This document shows, piece by piece, positions 25,932 to 38,150 of a DNA stretch of 64,000 bases. Position 1 is the stretch's first letter; every line of letters starts with the position of its first letter. A model generated the notes under the pieces. That model saw only the letters and a program-made list of their open reading frames with translations, ran no database searches and was not told the DNA's origin. Position numbers and translations under genes: made by a program. This DNA is from Congeria kusceri (taxonomy: Eukaryota > Mollusca > Bivalvia > Myida > Dreissenidae), in the NCBI GenBank assembly GCA_027627225.1, contig CM051026.1, forward strand, positions 8,338,925-8,402,924. Reading direction: 5' to 3'.

Positions 25932-26264
25932 TTAAACCTCAAAATGCGCTGCTTTCAGATCTGTTAGATCTGTTAGCTGACTGTCCATATATTTGGCAAT
26001 GCAACGAATCATGTGTATGCCGATGTTAAACTGCATTTCCGTCACACACGTGCTCAATGATACACAGTAACCAAACATTTCACTTCGTTCACATTCACTT
26101 AAATCCACAATATCATTAGTCACTCCCTGTCTGAAGTGACCTACAAGTGTACCCTTAAACGTTTTCACGATGTTTATAGATTGGGAGAGCATGTGTTCTT
26201 GTTTTGCGGTAGTCACGTTCTTTTTGCGACATTCTAAACCGTCCATGATGTTACCCAATTTCTA
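25932..26264 (-). CDS. Orphan exon-like ORF, unrecognised
   Basis: About 110 codons are open. They read through MDGLECRKKNVTTAKQEHML and VTNDIVDLSECERSEMFGYC to LTDLTDLKAAHFE, ending at a possible donor (TTTGAG followed by GTTTAA) and starting after a possible acceptor (TTAGTTAG then AAATTGGG). The composition looks protein-like and helical, with scattered Cys. It lies upstream of the protease pseudogene on the same strand, so it could be an earlier exon of that locus, but it matches no exon of the main gene. Confidence 0.35.
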
Positions 26265-28140
26265 ACTAAGAAGCATTCAAAACACAGAAAACAACAAATA
26301 CATTTAACTATCATGCATTCCATGTTTGCCACTTAGTTTAAACGATACGCAACTACTTTTAAGTGCTGTTTGTTCTCACCTTTTCCATCAAAGTATATTT
26401 ACTAATGACGGCATACCTGCTTTACCCATCTGTGCACATGTAACAAAAACCGTTAGTGTTCACCTTTAAAGAAACACAGCGGTAAACTAAACTTACATTG
26501 TATTGTTTCTGTAGATTGGTGTAATATCACAATAACCATGCTGATATCACACGTTTTATCGCCATTAATAATATAAAACAAAGGACATACCTGGTCGAAA
26601 TTATCTGAAAACAAATAAGAAACATATAAATAGTGTAATGCGATTTTAACCAAATACACTTTAACATAATCAGATTCACGAATGAAACATAATTATTGGT
26701 TAAATAATACGGTAGATATTATACATAATTATACATTAGTTTTATTATACAAAGAACGACTTTTCATTTTAACGTTTTAAATAATAAATAATAATTGGAA
26801 AGTTTTAAAGACGTAACGTTTTAAATACTAAAAAACATGTAATCGCGCCAGAATATACACATCACGACGTTGAAAATGGTCTTCTAGTGCAGCTTTTTAT
26901 ATATTTTAATGCTCAATCTGGCTCTGCCAAAACTATCACTGAACGTTAGCTGCCATTGTATACAACCGTGCATTGAAATATATAATTCAAGCGCCCTTGA
27001 TGCAAAAATGTAAGGTAGCAGAGAACGTGCTATTGATAAAATTAACATTTTTGTTTTGAGGCTTTTTGGGAGTAGCAATAATTTGTCTCATGTTTGTTTC
27101 TTGGCAAAGTCAAAACAACGGCGAACATCACTAAATTACCTCCTTTGGACGAGCTGAGAAAACGTATCCTTAACGTGAATTACAGGCCCATAGTAGAAAA
27201 AAGTAAGTCACATTTTGAAAATAAAAGTTTAACACACGTTTTGTCTTAATAGTTTCATAAATATCTTGCATTTAGGTATAATTGTTATAGTATAATACAT
27301 GTATAACAACGCTCTATTCGTGTGCTTTCTTTAAAAGTCTATACGTATAGATGCCGCTTGGTTCAATAAAGATATTATAATTCACATGGAATCAGACCAT
27401 GTAAATGTCAAGGAATTTTGACCTTTTCTAACAAATAGAGTTCTTGTGGTGCATAAATGGCATAAAGATTTACCCTAAAATTATATAAATTTACAATGGC
27501 AGTATTATCGAATATGAAATTTAAATTAAGACCGTATTCAACATTTTAATACAACTTTACATACCTACAATAGAACAGTCAATAAATTGTGATGTAGTGC
27601 GTGTTCTGTTCCCAAACAGTCTGAAAGGTGAGTACATTTATCAGCAATTGATTGTAATTTTATTTTTATTCAAATTAAATATGCAAAATTGGCAATGTAG
27701 CCAAATACAAAATTACAATATATTATCACCAAAATGTCATTATTCAAATTATTGTCATATTACCTGTTGCGATGTGCCTAAAATTTAATTAAAACTTGCG
27801 TTAGTTCACTTCTTTGATCATTCGTTATGCAACATCTTAATTTATATTTAACGCGATTATTTGACTGTTAACACTCGGCTGAATGTAGATGTAGAACTTT
27901 GTATTAAATACTTAAATTAACATGTAATTAAATATGTAAAATTGACATTTACTTGCAAAATATTTGTATCTTACATTTGATTGCTCCATTTCAATGGCAA
28001 CTAAGTATTCGAGTGCCAAAAAGTTGCATTGCAGAATTTCCAGCCAATCAATCTTTATTTGGAGAATTTCTGTGCGAATAAAACAATGTGTTTACAATGA
28101 GCGGTTTAATTAATCAGATGTTGATTGAAATAAATAACAA
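26265..28140. other. AT-rich DNA with possible micro-exons near 26.4-26.6 kb
   Basis: The minus strand shows short segments of 12 to 14 nt framed by good acceptors and donors (for example TTTGTTTTCAG before and GTATGT after, at about 26590-26603). They are too short to support as coding. The remainder shows no gene. Confidence 0.3.
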
Positions 28141-28149
28141 TGTAAACTA

Positions 28150-28440
28150 AAGGTCTAATGGTAGGACGCTGGCTTGGGGATCGTGAAGTCCCTGGTTCAG
28201 ATCCCGCCCAGACCATTGGAATTTTTCTGAGCAAAACATTTATTCCTCAATAGTTCCTCTCCACCCAGATGTATAAATGGGTACCTGTATGGGAAATAAG
28301 CCAATGTACTGTGGCTGCATATTACGCCGTGTGTTAACGGACGACTTATGACCCAGTGATCGGAAGGGGGTAGGGGTAAATATGAAAGTCGGCTAAAGAT
28401 GTATATCGAAGCAGACTATAAACCGAACCGTAACCTTTAA
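28150..28440 (+). mobile_element. tRNA-derived SINE with Meta-SINE-like core
   Basis: The head at 28152-28215 looks like a degenerate tRNA with a B-box-like GGTTCAGATCC and closing GGTCT / AGACC ends. The body carries CCACCCAGATGTATAAATGG, which I recall as a conserved core of animal Meta-type SINEs. The tail ends in an AACCTTTAACTTTAAC stretch. No clear target-site duplication was found. It does not encode protein and would depend on a LINE for movement. Confidence 0.7.
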
Positions 28441-29959
28441 CTTTAACTATATTTGCAGAAGAGAATATCAATTGTTATTGATGAACTTACGTGTTTCCAA
28501 ATGAAGTTCATTTTCGTGGCTTATGGTAGTCTTGAGGTCTACTTAAAGCTTTGCGTTTTCCGAAACATGTCTTAGAGAAGAGGACATAACACATGGCTAA
28601 AAAAACACACTCGAGTAGTCCCATCAAAATCCAGCGCTTGGATCTGTTACAAAGTAAATAATCTTGGCAATAAATGTAAAACAAAACAATTACTAGCTGA
28701 AGGTACAATAACCTGTATCTATCGATGATGAGAAATTGTGTTCTCCGCGTTACAACGTATAGTGGAGAACAGTTGTTTTATCTATACACAACTTGATTAG
28801 TCAGTTTGAATAGATTGGAGTTTTCTATAGTGGTCAGTAGACTGTCGTCGTTTATACGACAGCCACCGACGTAGTTTGCATTACAATTCGATTTACTTTA
28901 TTTATAATCGTTATAAACACTATACAACTATGTCGGTGTATGTTTATAGTTTGTTCCAAAAAAGGTCATGCCCCGATATGTTTGTTCTCTTATATTTCAT
29001 TTGTTAAAAACATAAGACTCATACATTTTTATTCTTGGACGGCCAGTATCCCAGAGAAGATATACGATCATATCTCAGTTATGTATTTGAAAACAAGGCA
29101 CACGCGTTAATTTGATGAAGTAGTAGCAGTTGTAGTATACTTACTTTCTCGGGGAGCCAGTACCAACGATAATACTGTTCCACATAAAACAAAAATATAT
29201 CCAGCGGACTTTGTACCGCATGACAGTTTCGCCAGTTTTCTCACGTTTTCTTTCATCTACACATGTGCATTCAAGTAAATAGGCACGGAATTCAATATTG
29301 AAACATTAATCGTTTAATATTGCGACACGTCTACGAGGATACTCACACAAGTATTTCGGCATAGAAACAATCAAAATCAGCCGTACTAGTGTAGCGTTTT
29401 TTGTTTGTATTGCTTCATATATACACTGAATACATTTCTTAATATTACCCTTTTTAAATTGTTGTGGTTGATTTAAAGGATTGTTTTAAATTTCAAGTTT
29501 TAATATAAATATCAATTTTAATGTATTTAATTGCTGCAAAAGAATAAAGGGATGTTATTCGAGTCAAATAAATAAATAATAATTTATAGTTATAATGCCT
29601 ATCTAAAATATCATTACCTTTTCCTATTTTCCGCCTGAATATCGTTTTTATCACCAGAGGTTGTTTAATGTTATCATAGTCTTTCATTTTTATTATCATT
29701 TCAACGTTTTTTCCGACACAATGTCTTGACATTCAGATATGCCTGAATCACATTTATCAACGTCATCTTCTCTTAATGACGCTCGACATCTTCCTCCTTT
29801 TATCTTCCTAATCAACCATTTAAACCTAAGCTTAAATTGTTTGTTTGTTTTGTTTGGATTTTTCACCGTTTTAACAGTATTTCAGTCATATCACGGCGGT
29901 CAGTTAACCTACTCACACTTTTCCTGGGAAAGCTTAGCCGATCTAAGTGCATATGCCTA
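28441..29959. other. AT-rich intergenic DNA, no gene seen
   Basis: Short ORFs only. A small hairpin (CTGTCGT / ACGACAG) lies at about 28834-28853. Nothing else stands out. Confidence 0.45.
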
Positions 29960-30127
29960 TGTCAGTAACTGACAACTGCCCTACTTGAATTAGAGGTAGG
30001 GGGGGAATGTCCGTAGAAATAATTTCATGACCAATCCCCACACAAGTTATGTGGCCGGGCTGGGGTTCGAACTCACAATCCCCGGATTGACAGTCTAGCG
30101 CTCTACCAACTGAGCTAGCCGGACTCG
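29960..30127 (-). mobile_element. tRNA-derived SINE, minus strand
   Basis: The minus strand from about 30125 reads GCTAGCTCAGTTGGTAGAGC (A box) and GAGTTCGAACCCC (B box). The anticodon-loop position reads GTC, as in tRNA-Asp. The anticodon, T and acceptor stems carry mismatches, so it is not a sound tRNA gene. The body continues with GGGGATTGGTCATGAAA and a C-rich run to about 29960. Confidence 0.7.
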
Positions 30128-30129
30128 GC

Positions 30130-31660
30130 GTACCTAAGCTTTAATAGAGCAAACCGAAACAGAATTGATTGAATAGATACAAAAATTGGAATTATATAAG
30201 TGGCAGATTTAAACACATTGTTGCGGACGCCATATCTTACTTAAAAACAATATGTAGTTTACATATTAGAAAGATGCAATGTGTGATCACCATGTGTATT
30301 ACTTTGACACAAATTTTGGAATTTGTTTAAGAAAGTAGTTCCTTATTGTTAGTCCTAATACACGATTGTCTGCACTTCTTCGTGGCTGAGATATTTTGTA
30401 GCTTATCATCACTCCGGCATAACGAAATAACAGCCCGTGGGAAAAACTTACATGGTTTGTTCACACTGTGGAATAAAGCAACCACGCGCAGGATGACGAC
30501 GTCATTTTGCTGATTTTCGTGACGTCTTTTTATGTTTTTTTCTGCCTAATTAGTAGTTGTCTTTCTTTATTTTTTAACATGAAGACAGATAATGATGGGA
30601 TAAATATAATACTATGTAAGTGTTGATTATTGATAAGTTTATTTGCTCGGCACAAAAACTTATTCTAAGCCTCGCTAAAAAAACTGATCTTTATTCAACA
30701 CAAGCCTAGTCTTTTCTATTTATCATATACCTTGTTTTCCGTGTAATACAGCCATTACATATATTTTTATCTTACACATGTGTAAGATAACATTTTGAGC
30801 GCTTCATTGGCTACAAGTTCTTTGACTGACCAATCGCATGACAGTATTTGGGTGAAATGTCTTCCTCAAAATGAAATGACGTCACGTCAGTACACAATTT
30901 TGAGAATTTACCAACTTATTTTGGTAAAAATTGAAGGGTTTTATTTGCTTTAAAAACATATATTCAAAGGCTCGCTTACTAACAAAATACCTGAACTCGT
31001 TTAATAAAATATGGTATGAAATGACAACTCGTGTCAGATCCTATCTATCTTACTCTGTACGAAGAAACCCATTATACGCATTTTCCATGTATGGTTTGAA
31101 AATTAAGTTATTTTCAGATATAAACAATTCCTGGTTTACACAACTAAGGCAAATTAACACTATGCACATTTTAAAGAATATACATTTTTACAATGTATTA
31201 AAATAGCAGATTGTTTTGTATGGACTATACTCTCATTTAAAATGCACATAATGATTGTTCGTTTGAAGGCTCTTTTTTGTTTTCAATAAATTTCATCGCA
31301 GCACTGACTCTTATTATCTATGATTAGCTAACATCCCTCTGAAAGATGCCGAAAAATAATGAGCAGCAAAAATGTCCGGAGTCGGTATTCACAAAGTTTC
31401 TACGGGACATTTTTAATGAAAAGTACAAGTCAGGTTTTCTATTTGAAATCGAATGATTTCTGTTACCAAACTGGTAAAATACTAAACATGAAAGCACTAT
31501 GTACTAGTTGGAACCATTTTAATGTAAAAAAAAAAACCTGCATATTAAACAGCGACAGTGTTAAGAAATTTTATTAATTTCAGAAATTTAGTTATTTTTT
31601 CCCTGAGGCGTTTGTAAATACAGGCACATAAGCACGACTGGTACGGATACCGACCCTGAT
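30130..31660. other. AT-rich intergenic DNA, no gene seen
   Basis: No supported gene. The segment around 30600-30650 (GTAAGTGTTGATT, GATAAGTTTATTTG) resembles 31690-31725, so a diverged dispersed repeat is likely. Confidence 0.4.
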
Positions 31661-31666
31661 TTTGTT

Positions 31667-31677
31667 TATATATAAAG
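31667..31677 (+). promoter_or_regulatory. TATA-box-like element
   Basis: TATATATAAAG matches the TATA consensus and lies about 165 bp upstream of the signal-peptide-like ATG. A good splice donor (GAGGTAAGT) follows at about 31690. The AT-rich background makes chance likely. Confidence 0.3.
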
Positions 31678-31839
31678 GGAATAGTTACGAGGTAAGTGTT
31701 GATTAAAGATAAGTCTATTTAGCGAGGCTTGGAAAAGCTGAACATTCAGCCTTGAATTTGCCAATAATACATGTATGTTAGCTGCCATGCCATGTTCACG
31801 TTGTATTTCTTCACTATTCCATCTGGATATGCAAGGACC

Positions 31840-31953
31840 ACAATGGAAATAAAAGTTTTGTTTTCACTCGTTTTTGCGTTATGCTTGACATATGAGGTGG
31901 ATTGCCATGGTTACATTAATTCATACACATGTGTCAGGTGTTCTTTGTTTTAA
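31840..31953 (+). CDS. Possible first coding exon of a small secreted Cys-containing protein
   Basis: The ATG at 31840 has a good context (ACCACAATGG). It encodes MEIKVLFSLVFALCLTYEVD followed by CHGYINSYTCVRC and a stop. The basic residue, hydrophobic core and polar end fit a signal peptide. A possible donor (GTGTCAG followed by GTGTTC) occurs just before the stop, so this may be a 5' exon. No downstream exon could be paired with it, and no family is recognised. Confidence 0.3.
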   Translation, partial: TMEIKVLFSLVFALCLTYEVDCHGYINSYTCVRCSLF

Positions 31954-32890
31954 GATTATACGTGCCATGCAAATTGCACATTTATGTTGAAATAAATATA
32001 TATATATATAATTTGCTGTAATTATTTTGAGAATAAACAAAAGAAAACGTACTAAATCACACGACGAAAAGACTGTACAGACTGTACGTCACGCGAATCA
32101 ACCAAATGACCTCATTGGCATTTGGCCTTTATCTTCCAGTAAGGAAATACTGCTATGTTTATCCCAAGGAGTGTTATTTCGTCAATGTCGGCTTGTTGAC
32201 GGGATAAATAACGTAATAATTAAACTAATGCATTTGATATCAATACATTTGACCATTTAAATGTAAATACATTTACCAAGGCTTCAAATTCTGAAAGAAA
32301 AGACCAGCAAAGCTTGAAAACACATGATGAAACAATGGAAAACGTCAACACAATTTTAATTCAATAATGTTTGGTTTAATATAAATGGCGTTACATTTTC
32401 ATGCTGTGAATTGATTATTATACACGCGTTGTTCAGTTGGCACATGCATATAATAATATAGCTGAATGTTAAATTGAATCATTATAAGTGAGTTAACGAA
32501 CTGAACTTAATTTAATGATTTAGCAAATTATTTTTTCTTTTTGCGAATCATGAGTTGCTTGTATTGCCTCATGTAGCAAATTTAATTACCTCTACGTTGT
32601 ACGTCTGTTGCCATTTTGACCTGTCAACTGAGCCCACTTCATGTCCGCAAAAATGTCCTGACAATTAGAAAGTTTACTTCTGCAAAAAGAAAATATTTAT
32701 TCCATAGGCATGTATAATGTCTAACTCTGCGATATTTTCATCGGGCCATTTAAAGGTGCTATTAATAAAATATGCCAAATAATTTACTGGTTCCACAACG
32801 AACTATATCTTTATCCATATATGGTATTCGTGGTTCTGGGTACAGACACAAAAACAATAAACAATGATGCATTTGTGAATATATAAGATA
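31954..32890. other. AT-rich intergenic DNA, no gene seen
   Basis: No ORF with a recognisable domain and no array. Confidence 0.4.
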
Positions 32891-32894
32891 AATA

Positions 32895-33110
32895 AAACGC
32901 CAGCAACACCAGCAGTAGCGAAACCCTTATTAAGATCATATTGCTCTTTATTTAGGAAATATGCATATTGCCAATACAACACATGACACTACGCACTACA
33001 CAAGACATACCGTAACATATTTAAAACTTGCGTCACCGAAGCATTGGATTTCTTATTGCTTTAAAGACTTGCCGAACCTCACACATGGCACAGAATTAAT
33101 CACAATATGC
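32895..33110 (+). repeat. Dispersed repeat family R1, diverged copy
   Basis: It contains GCAACACCAGCAGTAGC, AAACCCTTATTA, TGCGTCACCGAAGCATTGG and CCGAACCTCACACATGGCAC in the same order as better copies at 33940-34150 and 35026-35280. Confidence 0.5.
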
Positions 33111-33939
33111 ATAAATGTAAAAACATTTTAACCTCATAGCATTTCAATTGAAATTAAATAGTGATACAATAGAATTTTAATTAAATTACATAGTCGACGT
33201 TTTTTTTCGAATCACAATTTTATTACGTAATGGATTAACGTTTACAAGAGCAACAGAATTGCAAATGTCTGAGAAGAATTAACAGTGCATTAATAACCGA
33301 TTAATTGTATATTGTACATGTATATGAAGTGCAAAGCTTACACACCCACAATAATATATATTCTATCACATGGAATTGCAATATATTTTTATGATTTATC
33401 ATTTAGAATAGAACAACTTAAATTAATTAGTTTACTTACAACAATATATAAAGGTTTATTCTTGAATGCGTTTCGTTTGTTTTATATTTTTATATAATAT
33501 GGTTCGTTATTAGACATAAAACGAAATGTTATAAAGGAGTAGAAACCTTTTGTTACGATTTATTGGTTAATATAAATAAAATACACTTACCCGAGTTGTA
33601 AGCCACCACAAATGCATTGGTTGAAAACAAATGTTGACGCTTAATCTAACCGATAATCAATATATTGGACCAAGCGCCTTTTGATAACAATCAGTCCGTG
33701 ACCGTCACATGAAAACAGCGCACTGAATTACCTATACACCTTACAAATGTTTATATTTGTCAATCTATAGGTATATAATGTTATAAAGTTTTAATAGCGA
33801 ATTCAGAGTATCGCTTAATATTCATACATGAAACTGCCCCGTTTTTCGTCTTCTAAAATGTAGTTGGTGTATCGAGCCATATCAATATACTTCTCAAAAG
33901 ATTTAAATTTCAAAGACAATATAACTAAAAACATATAAG

Positions 33940-34150
33940 AATAATAAAACTCCAGAGACATCACAAGGAGATAAACCCTTATTATCATCCAGTTACTAAT
34001 TGCCTATACCATACCGGACAATACGCAAATCACAATGGTATACAAACATGGGGTCACCTTGGAAAGGTCAATGCTAAGCATTTGTAGTTTAAACCTGTTT
34101 AAAAGCTGGCTGAACATCACACTTAGCCCAGAATTAATCAAAAGGCACAC
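33940..34150 (+). repeat. Dispersed repeat family R1, copy
   Basis: It shares GGGGTCACCTTGGAAAGGTC, AATGCTAAGCATT, TTTAAACC and TTAGCCCAGAATTAATCA with the other copies. The overlapping 60-codon ORF is not a gene. Confidence 0.6.
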
Positions 34151-34828
34151 ACTTATAAATACATATAAACTCAAAGAATTGCGATTCAAATTAGGAAGCA
34201 ATAAAAGAGAATATTAATACAATTGAATTACAATTTAATTACTCAATTATTTAATGTTTATTAGAGCAACACATCTGCAACTTTCTGAGGCACGGTGAAA
34301 TGAAGTCGATACAAGTTTCAGCTAAATCTCTGCTTGTTCAAGACCTAGCATCATAAAATACATATTACAGATCGTCGTCGTGCATTTCAGGAAGAAGCCG
34401 TAATAGTAACAGTTGTGTAAAAGGCCTGATTACATAGCTTGGTTGTATATGCTAAACTTGTGTAATTAATTTTATGGAAATCGATAGTTTAATATTAAAT
34501 GAAAACTAGCCATTAATATTCATGCAGGCATAAAATGAAAAACAAATGTTTAATTCTACAAAACGCGAATGAAATCAAATATTTTTTTTTTTTACATTTA
34601 ATGATTTATGCTCATGTAACGTAAACAGTTCAACTACTAGTATTATGACGCGCTTGTGGATATGTTTTAACTTTAAAAGGGTTAGTGTTAAGGTTAGTAA
34701 AAACGTAAAACTTTCAAATCGGTTCCCTGTCAGTTTAAGGTATAGTAAAAGCATGTTCATTTACTCTATTCGGAACTATATTTACACTTAATTACGAGAC
34801 GTATGTGGACAAATGGCGCAATTTGTTA

Positions 34829-35490
34829 GTGATCTGTGCAAGTATTTAGCATTTTGTCTGTGGCGCGATCGATATCTATAGAATAACCATATGTCTCAAG
34901 AACGACAACTATTTAAAAAATTTATATCGCTGTTTTTATGGTGATCTCTCTTGACATTGTATGTGATTTTAGCGCTGTTTGTAGCATTACCGCTGGCTTA
35001 GGAACGACAAATATCGACAATTTCAATACATATAAACAAAGTGAAACTCCAGCTGCGACAGCAGGACATAACTCCGATGGCCTTTATATATGGCAAGTAA
35101 TCGATTGCCAAAAACCAATCAGCAAATCACAAAAACACATAACAAACACAAAACACACATGAATAAACCTGGGGTCACCGCCTTGAACGGGTCAATGCAA
35201 AGCATTGGTGGTTTAAACCGGTTTCATGGGCGCCAAACCTCACTCTAAGCCCAGAATAAGACAATCAGACATTATTAACAGTGATCTCTCCTGATATTGT
35301 CTGTTACTCGATTGATATTTATAGAAAGATCACGAGTCTGAAGAACGACTACTCTCGGCAATTTGTGTAACGCATATTGTAACGGTGATCTCCCATGATA
35401 TGCTCTGTTGCTCGAACTCTATTTATAGAATGATCGCGTGTCTAATGAACGATTACTGTCGACAGTTTTATAACGCCGTTTTAACGGTGG
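34829..35490 (+). repeat. Tandem array of about 105-bp units, split by a repeat insertion
   Basis: Units start near 34829, 34941, 35281 and 35385, with GTGATCTCTCCTGATATTGT, TATTTATAGAATGATC and AACGACTACT words, and the array trails off after 35487. Spacings are 112, 340, 104 and 102 bp. The 340-bp gap holds a dispersed R1 copy at about 35026-35280. Confidence 0.6.
35026..35280 (+). repeat. Dispersed repeat family R1, inserted copy
   Basis: It shares AACAAAGTGAAACTCCAGCT, TTGCCAAAA, CATAACAAACACAAAAC and TGGGGTCACCGCC with 57578-57790. It sits inside the tandem array at 34829-35490. Confidence 0.7.
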
Positions 35491-38003
35491 TCATTTCCGT
35501 CCACATAATTTTCTTTTCTTATTGTTATCGCTACAAAGTCTCGAGTTCGATACCCAGTGGAGGTTTAATTGTTGGTTTGCATGTTCTTTTAATACCGTTA
35601 AACCATGTTACGTTAGCTTGAATGATAACCTTAAAAAAAGCTTTTATTTTTTATCTATCTGGGAACTATATTTCACTCAATTCCGTCGAAGATGTTTGCT
35701 ACTTAACCGTGCTAATAAAGTGGTATTTAGCTGTAATCGCTATTTATAGAATGTCTGGTTGTCGTGATCTTTACAGTGTATGTGACGTGACCGCTATTTA
35801 TAGAATCGGCAGTCACTATAAAGAGGCTAAATCCAATCATGACTGGTTATATCTATTATTTGTACTGCGTAACTTAATTGTGTATTGCAGTTTGCTTTAT
35901 ATTAACTATTCGCTTCATTGAATTGGTGTTTCGGCGTTTGATTTGAAAATCATAACGTGGTGTTCTTATGTTAAAACAATTCTCAACTAAACGCACGACA
36001 CTATCTTATTCTTGCGCAAACATCAACTTAGAAAGTAAACTTTGTAACATTATTTTTTCAAATAAAACGTGTAATAAGTAAACTATAACTTTATTATATT
36101 TTCTCTCACATTACACACGGTATTTCAACGGACATTTAAGAATGATTATTTTTCTTTGCTTCGAAAAGCGTTATGACTAGTTAATCTGCGAGCAGGTCAA
36201 ACTGGGTTGAGCATACACGTATGAATTGCAATAGAATAATACAATATAGAATTGTTCAGCATTGAACGATGTGCAAGCAAACAGTAGTTACTTTTAGATC
36301 AATGTTGCTTCCTTTTATAATAAAAATGCAACTTGAAACAACAACAACATTCGGTTTTTGCGTTAATACTGATGTTTCTATGTAAATGGTGTGTTTTGCC
36401 TAATGTTTACTATCCCACAGTTCGCAAAATAACAATTTTACAATTCTTTTTACAAATGACAAACAACTGGGAAGCAAGCCGAAGAAATGTGAATATATTA
36501 TCATGTTTTTTTTTTGTAACTGCTTATTTTCAGCATCATTATTATGTGGAATAATTATTTAGCGTTTTTAAACGGTTTATATCACTGAAAAGTATTACAT
36601 GAAAGAAAAACCATTGTTTGGAATCACATCTTAATAGGAACAATTATTTTCAAAAGCGGAAAACCTTGATTCTAACATGATACTTGTTAATGTTTCTATT
36701 GACAAAGAGCACACTTATCGTTGTTAAACTACCCAATAAACAACGCAGGAAGGATTCCCGATTCTGAGCGAAGCATAATAAAATATAGTTCTCATATCAA
36801 TTGCAAACATGCTTGTCAAAACATGTTATAATCGAAATAATGTTTGCATTATCGTTATTCATCAGCCAATAAACAACGATAAATTGAAAACTATTTTTTT
36901 TATAAGAAAGAGACTGATATGTCCTTCATGTAACTATTAAATAAATGCTTTTACATTTCCTACATGTTTAAGTTTACAGTTTACGATTGTATTTATGTTT
37001 TAGAAGTAACAACTAGTTTTTACTTCTCAACACGGGTCAATGAACTAAAGTTAATAACAAAAAAAAAGAAACAAATAATTTTATTACACACACGTGTTAA
37101 TAATTCTACAATAATATAATAACATCCGGTTACATAAACAAAAACAATGTGCATCATCTGCATTAGACATTTATACGTACACAATTTGCTTCTGAACTTG
37201 TTGATTTGTCACGGGATCCAAATGTTCTCGCGCAGACGGATGAAGGTCAATTATAATTTCTGTTGTTTCTACAATGTCTAATTTCTTCATGATTGTTACT
37301 CCATCCTAATCAGACCAGAAATCAATATGTTCGAAGAATGTTGCCAAAGAAACCACAATTTGTACTGCGACAACAATAGAGCGACATGTATACTCATAGT
37401 CCTCTCTAGTAATCGTAATTTATTTTTGTTGAGTTATCATAGGATCCATATTTTCTTGAACAGAAGAAAGGTCGTACGTACGAACAGATGGAAGGAGGGT
37501 AACGTAACCAGTATAGGAATAACTTCACAAGCAGTGACTGTGTTACTTGTTAAAGAAAAATGAAATTTAAATGCTTAGTCCTACAGGTCCTACAGGTCTA
37601 GAATTTTAGATTTGGTGTAACTGTAGGCTTTCAAAATAAACTTGTACCTAAATGATAATACAATTCTATATTTAGCAGTAATAGATGTAAAATAATTGAT
37701 GTTAAATATATATCACAATTAATTGTTCGACAAGCGAAATGAATCTGCAGCTCGTATTAAAATCTTAACATCAATGTACATTTCCTTACCTCAAAATAAA
37801 TTGTTTACCAATATATTATTTACTTAGTTTGCTATGCGAAGCTCAAATACCGGATGAGACGATCGTTAATCCTACCTTAAATCAACATGCTGGCAGAACA
37901 ATAATTACAATAAAAGTAAATACATGGCAAATAACCAACACTCTGAATCAAATTATCAATAGGATCTTACTTGTGTTTGCATATCGCAGTAAAAAATCAT
38001 ACT
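35491..38003. other. AT-rich intergenic DNA, no gene seen
   Basis: Several ORFs of 60-100 codons around 35.5-36.5 kb have no domain, no splice-consistent context and residue use expected from AT-rich DNA. Confidence 0.45.
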
Positions 38004-38150
38004 CGTATCCGTTTACCTAACAACAAGATCACACTCATATTCGTATCCGATTACCTAACAACAAGATCACACCCATATTCGTATCCGTTTACCTAACAAC
38101 AAGATCACACTCATATTCGTATCCGATTACCTAGCAACAAGATCACAGTA
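38004..38150 (+). repeat. 38-bp tandem repeat, about 4 units
   Basis: Units start at 38004, 38042, 38080 and 38118. Each begins CGTATCCG, then TTACCTAACAACAAGATCAC. The copies are nearly identical. Confidence 0.92.

Noticed and set aside
28834..28853. Small CTGTCGT / ACGACAG hairpin as a histone-type 3' stem-loop
   Set aside because: The stem and loop do not match the histone consensus and no histone gene is present.
30047..30125. Functional tRNA-Asp gene on the minus strand
   Set aside because: A and B boxes are good, but the anticodon, T and acceptor stems have mismatches and the sequence runs on into a SINE body.
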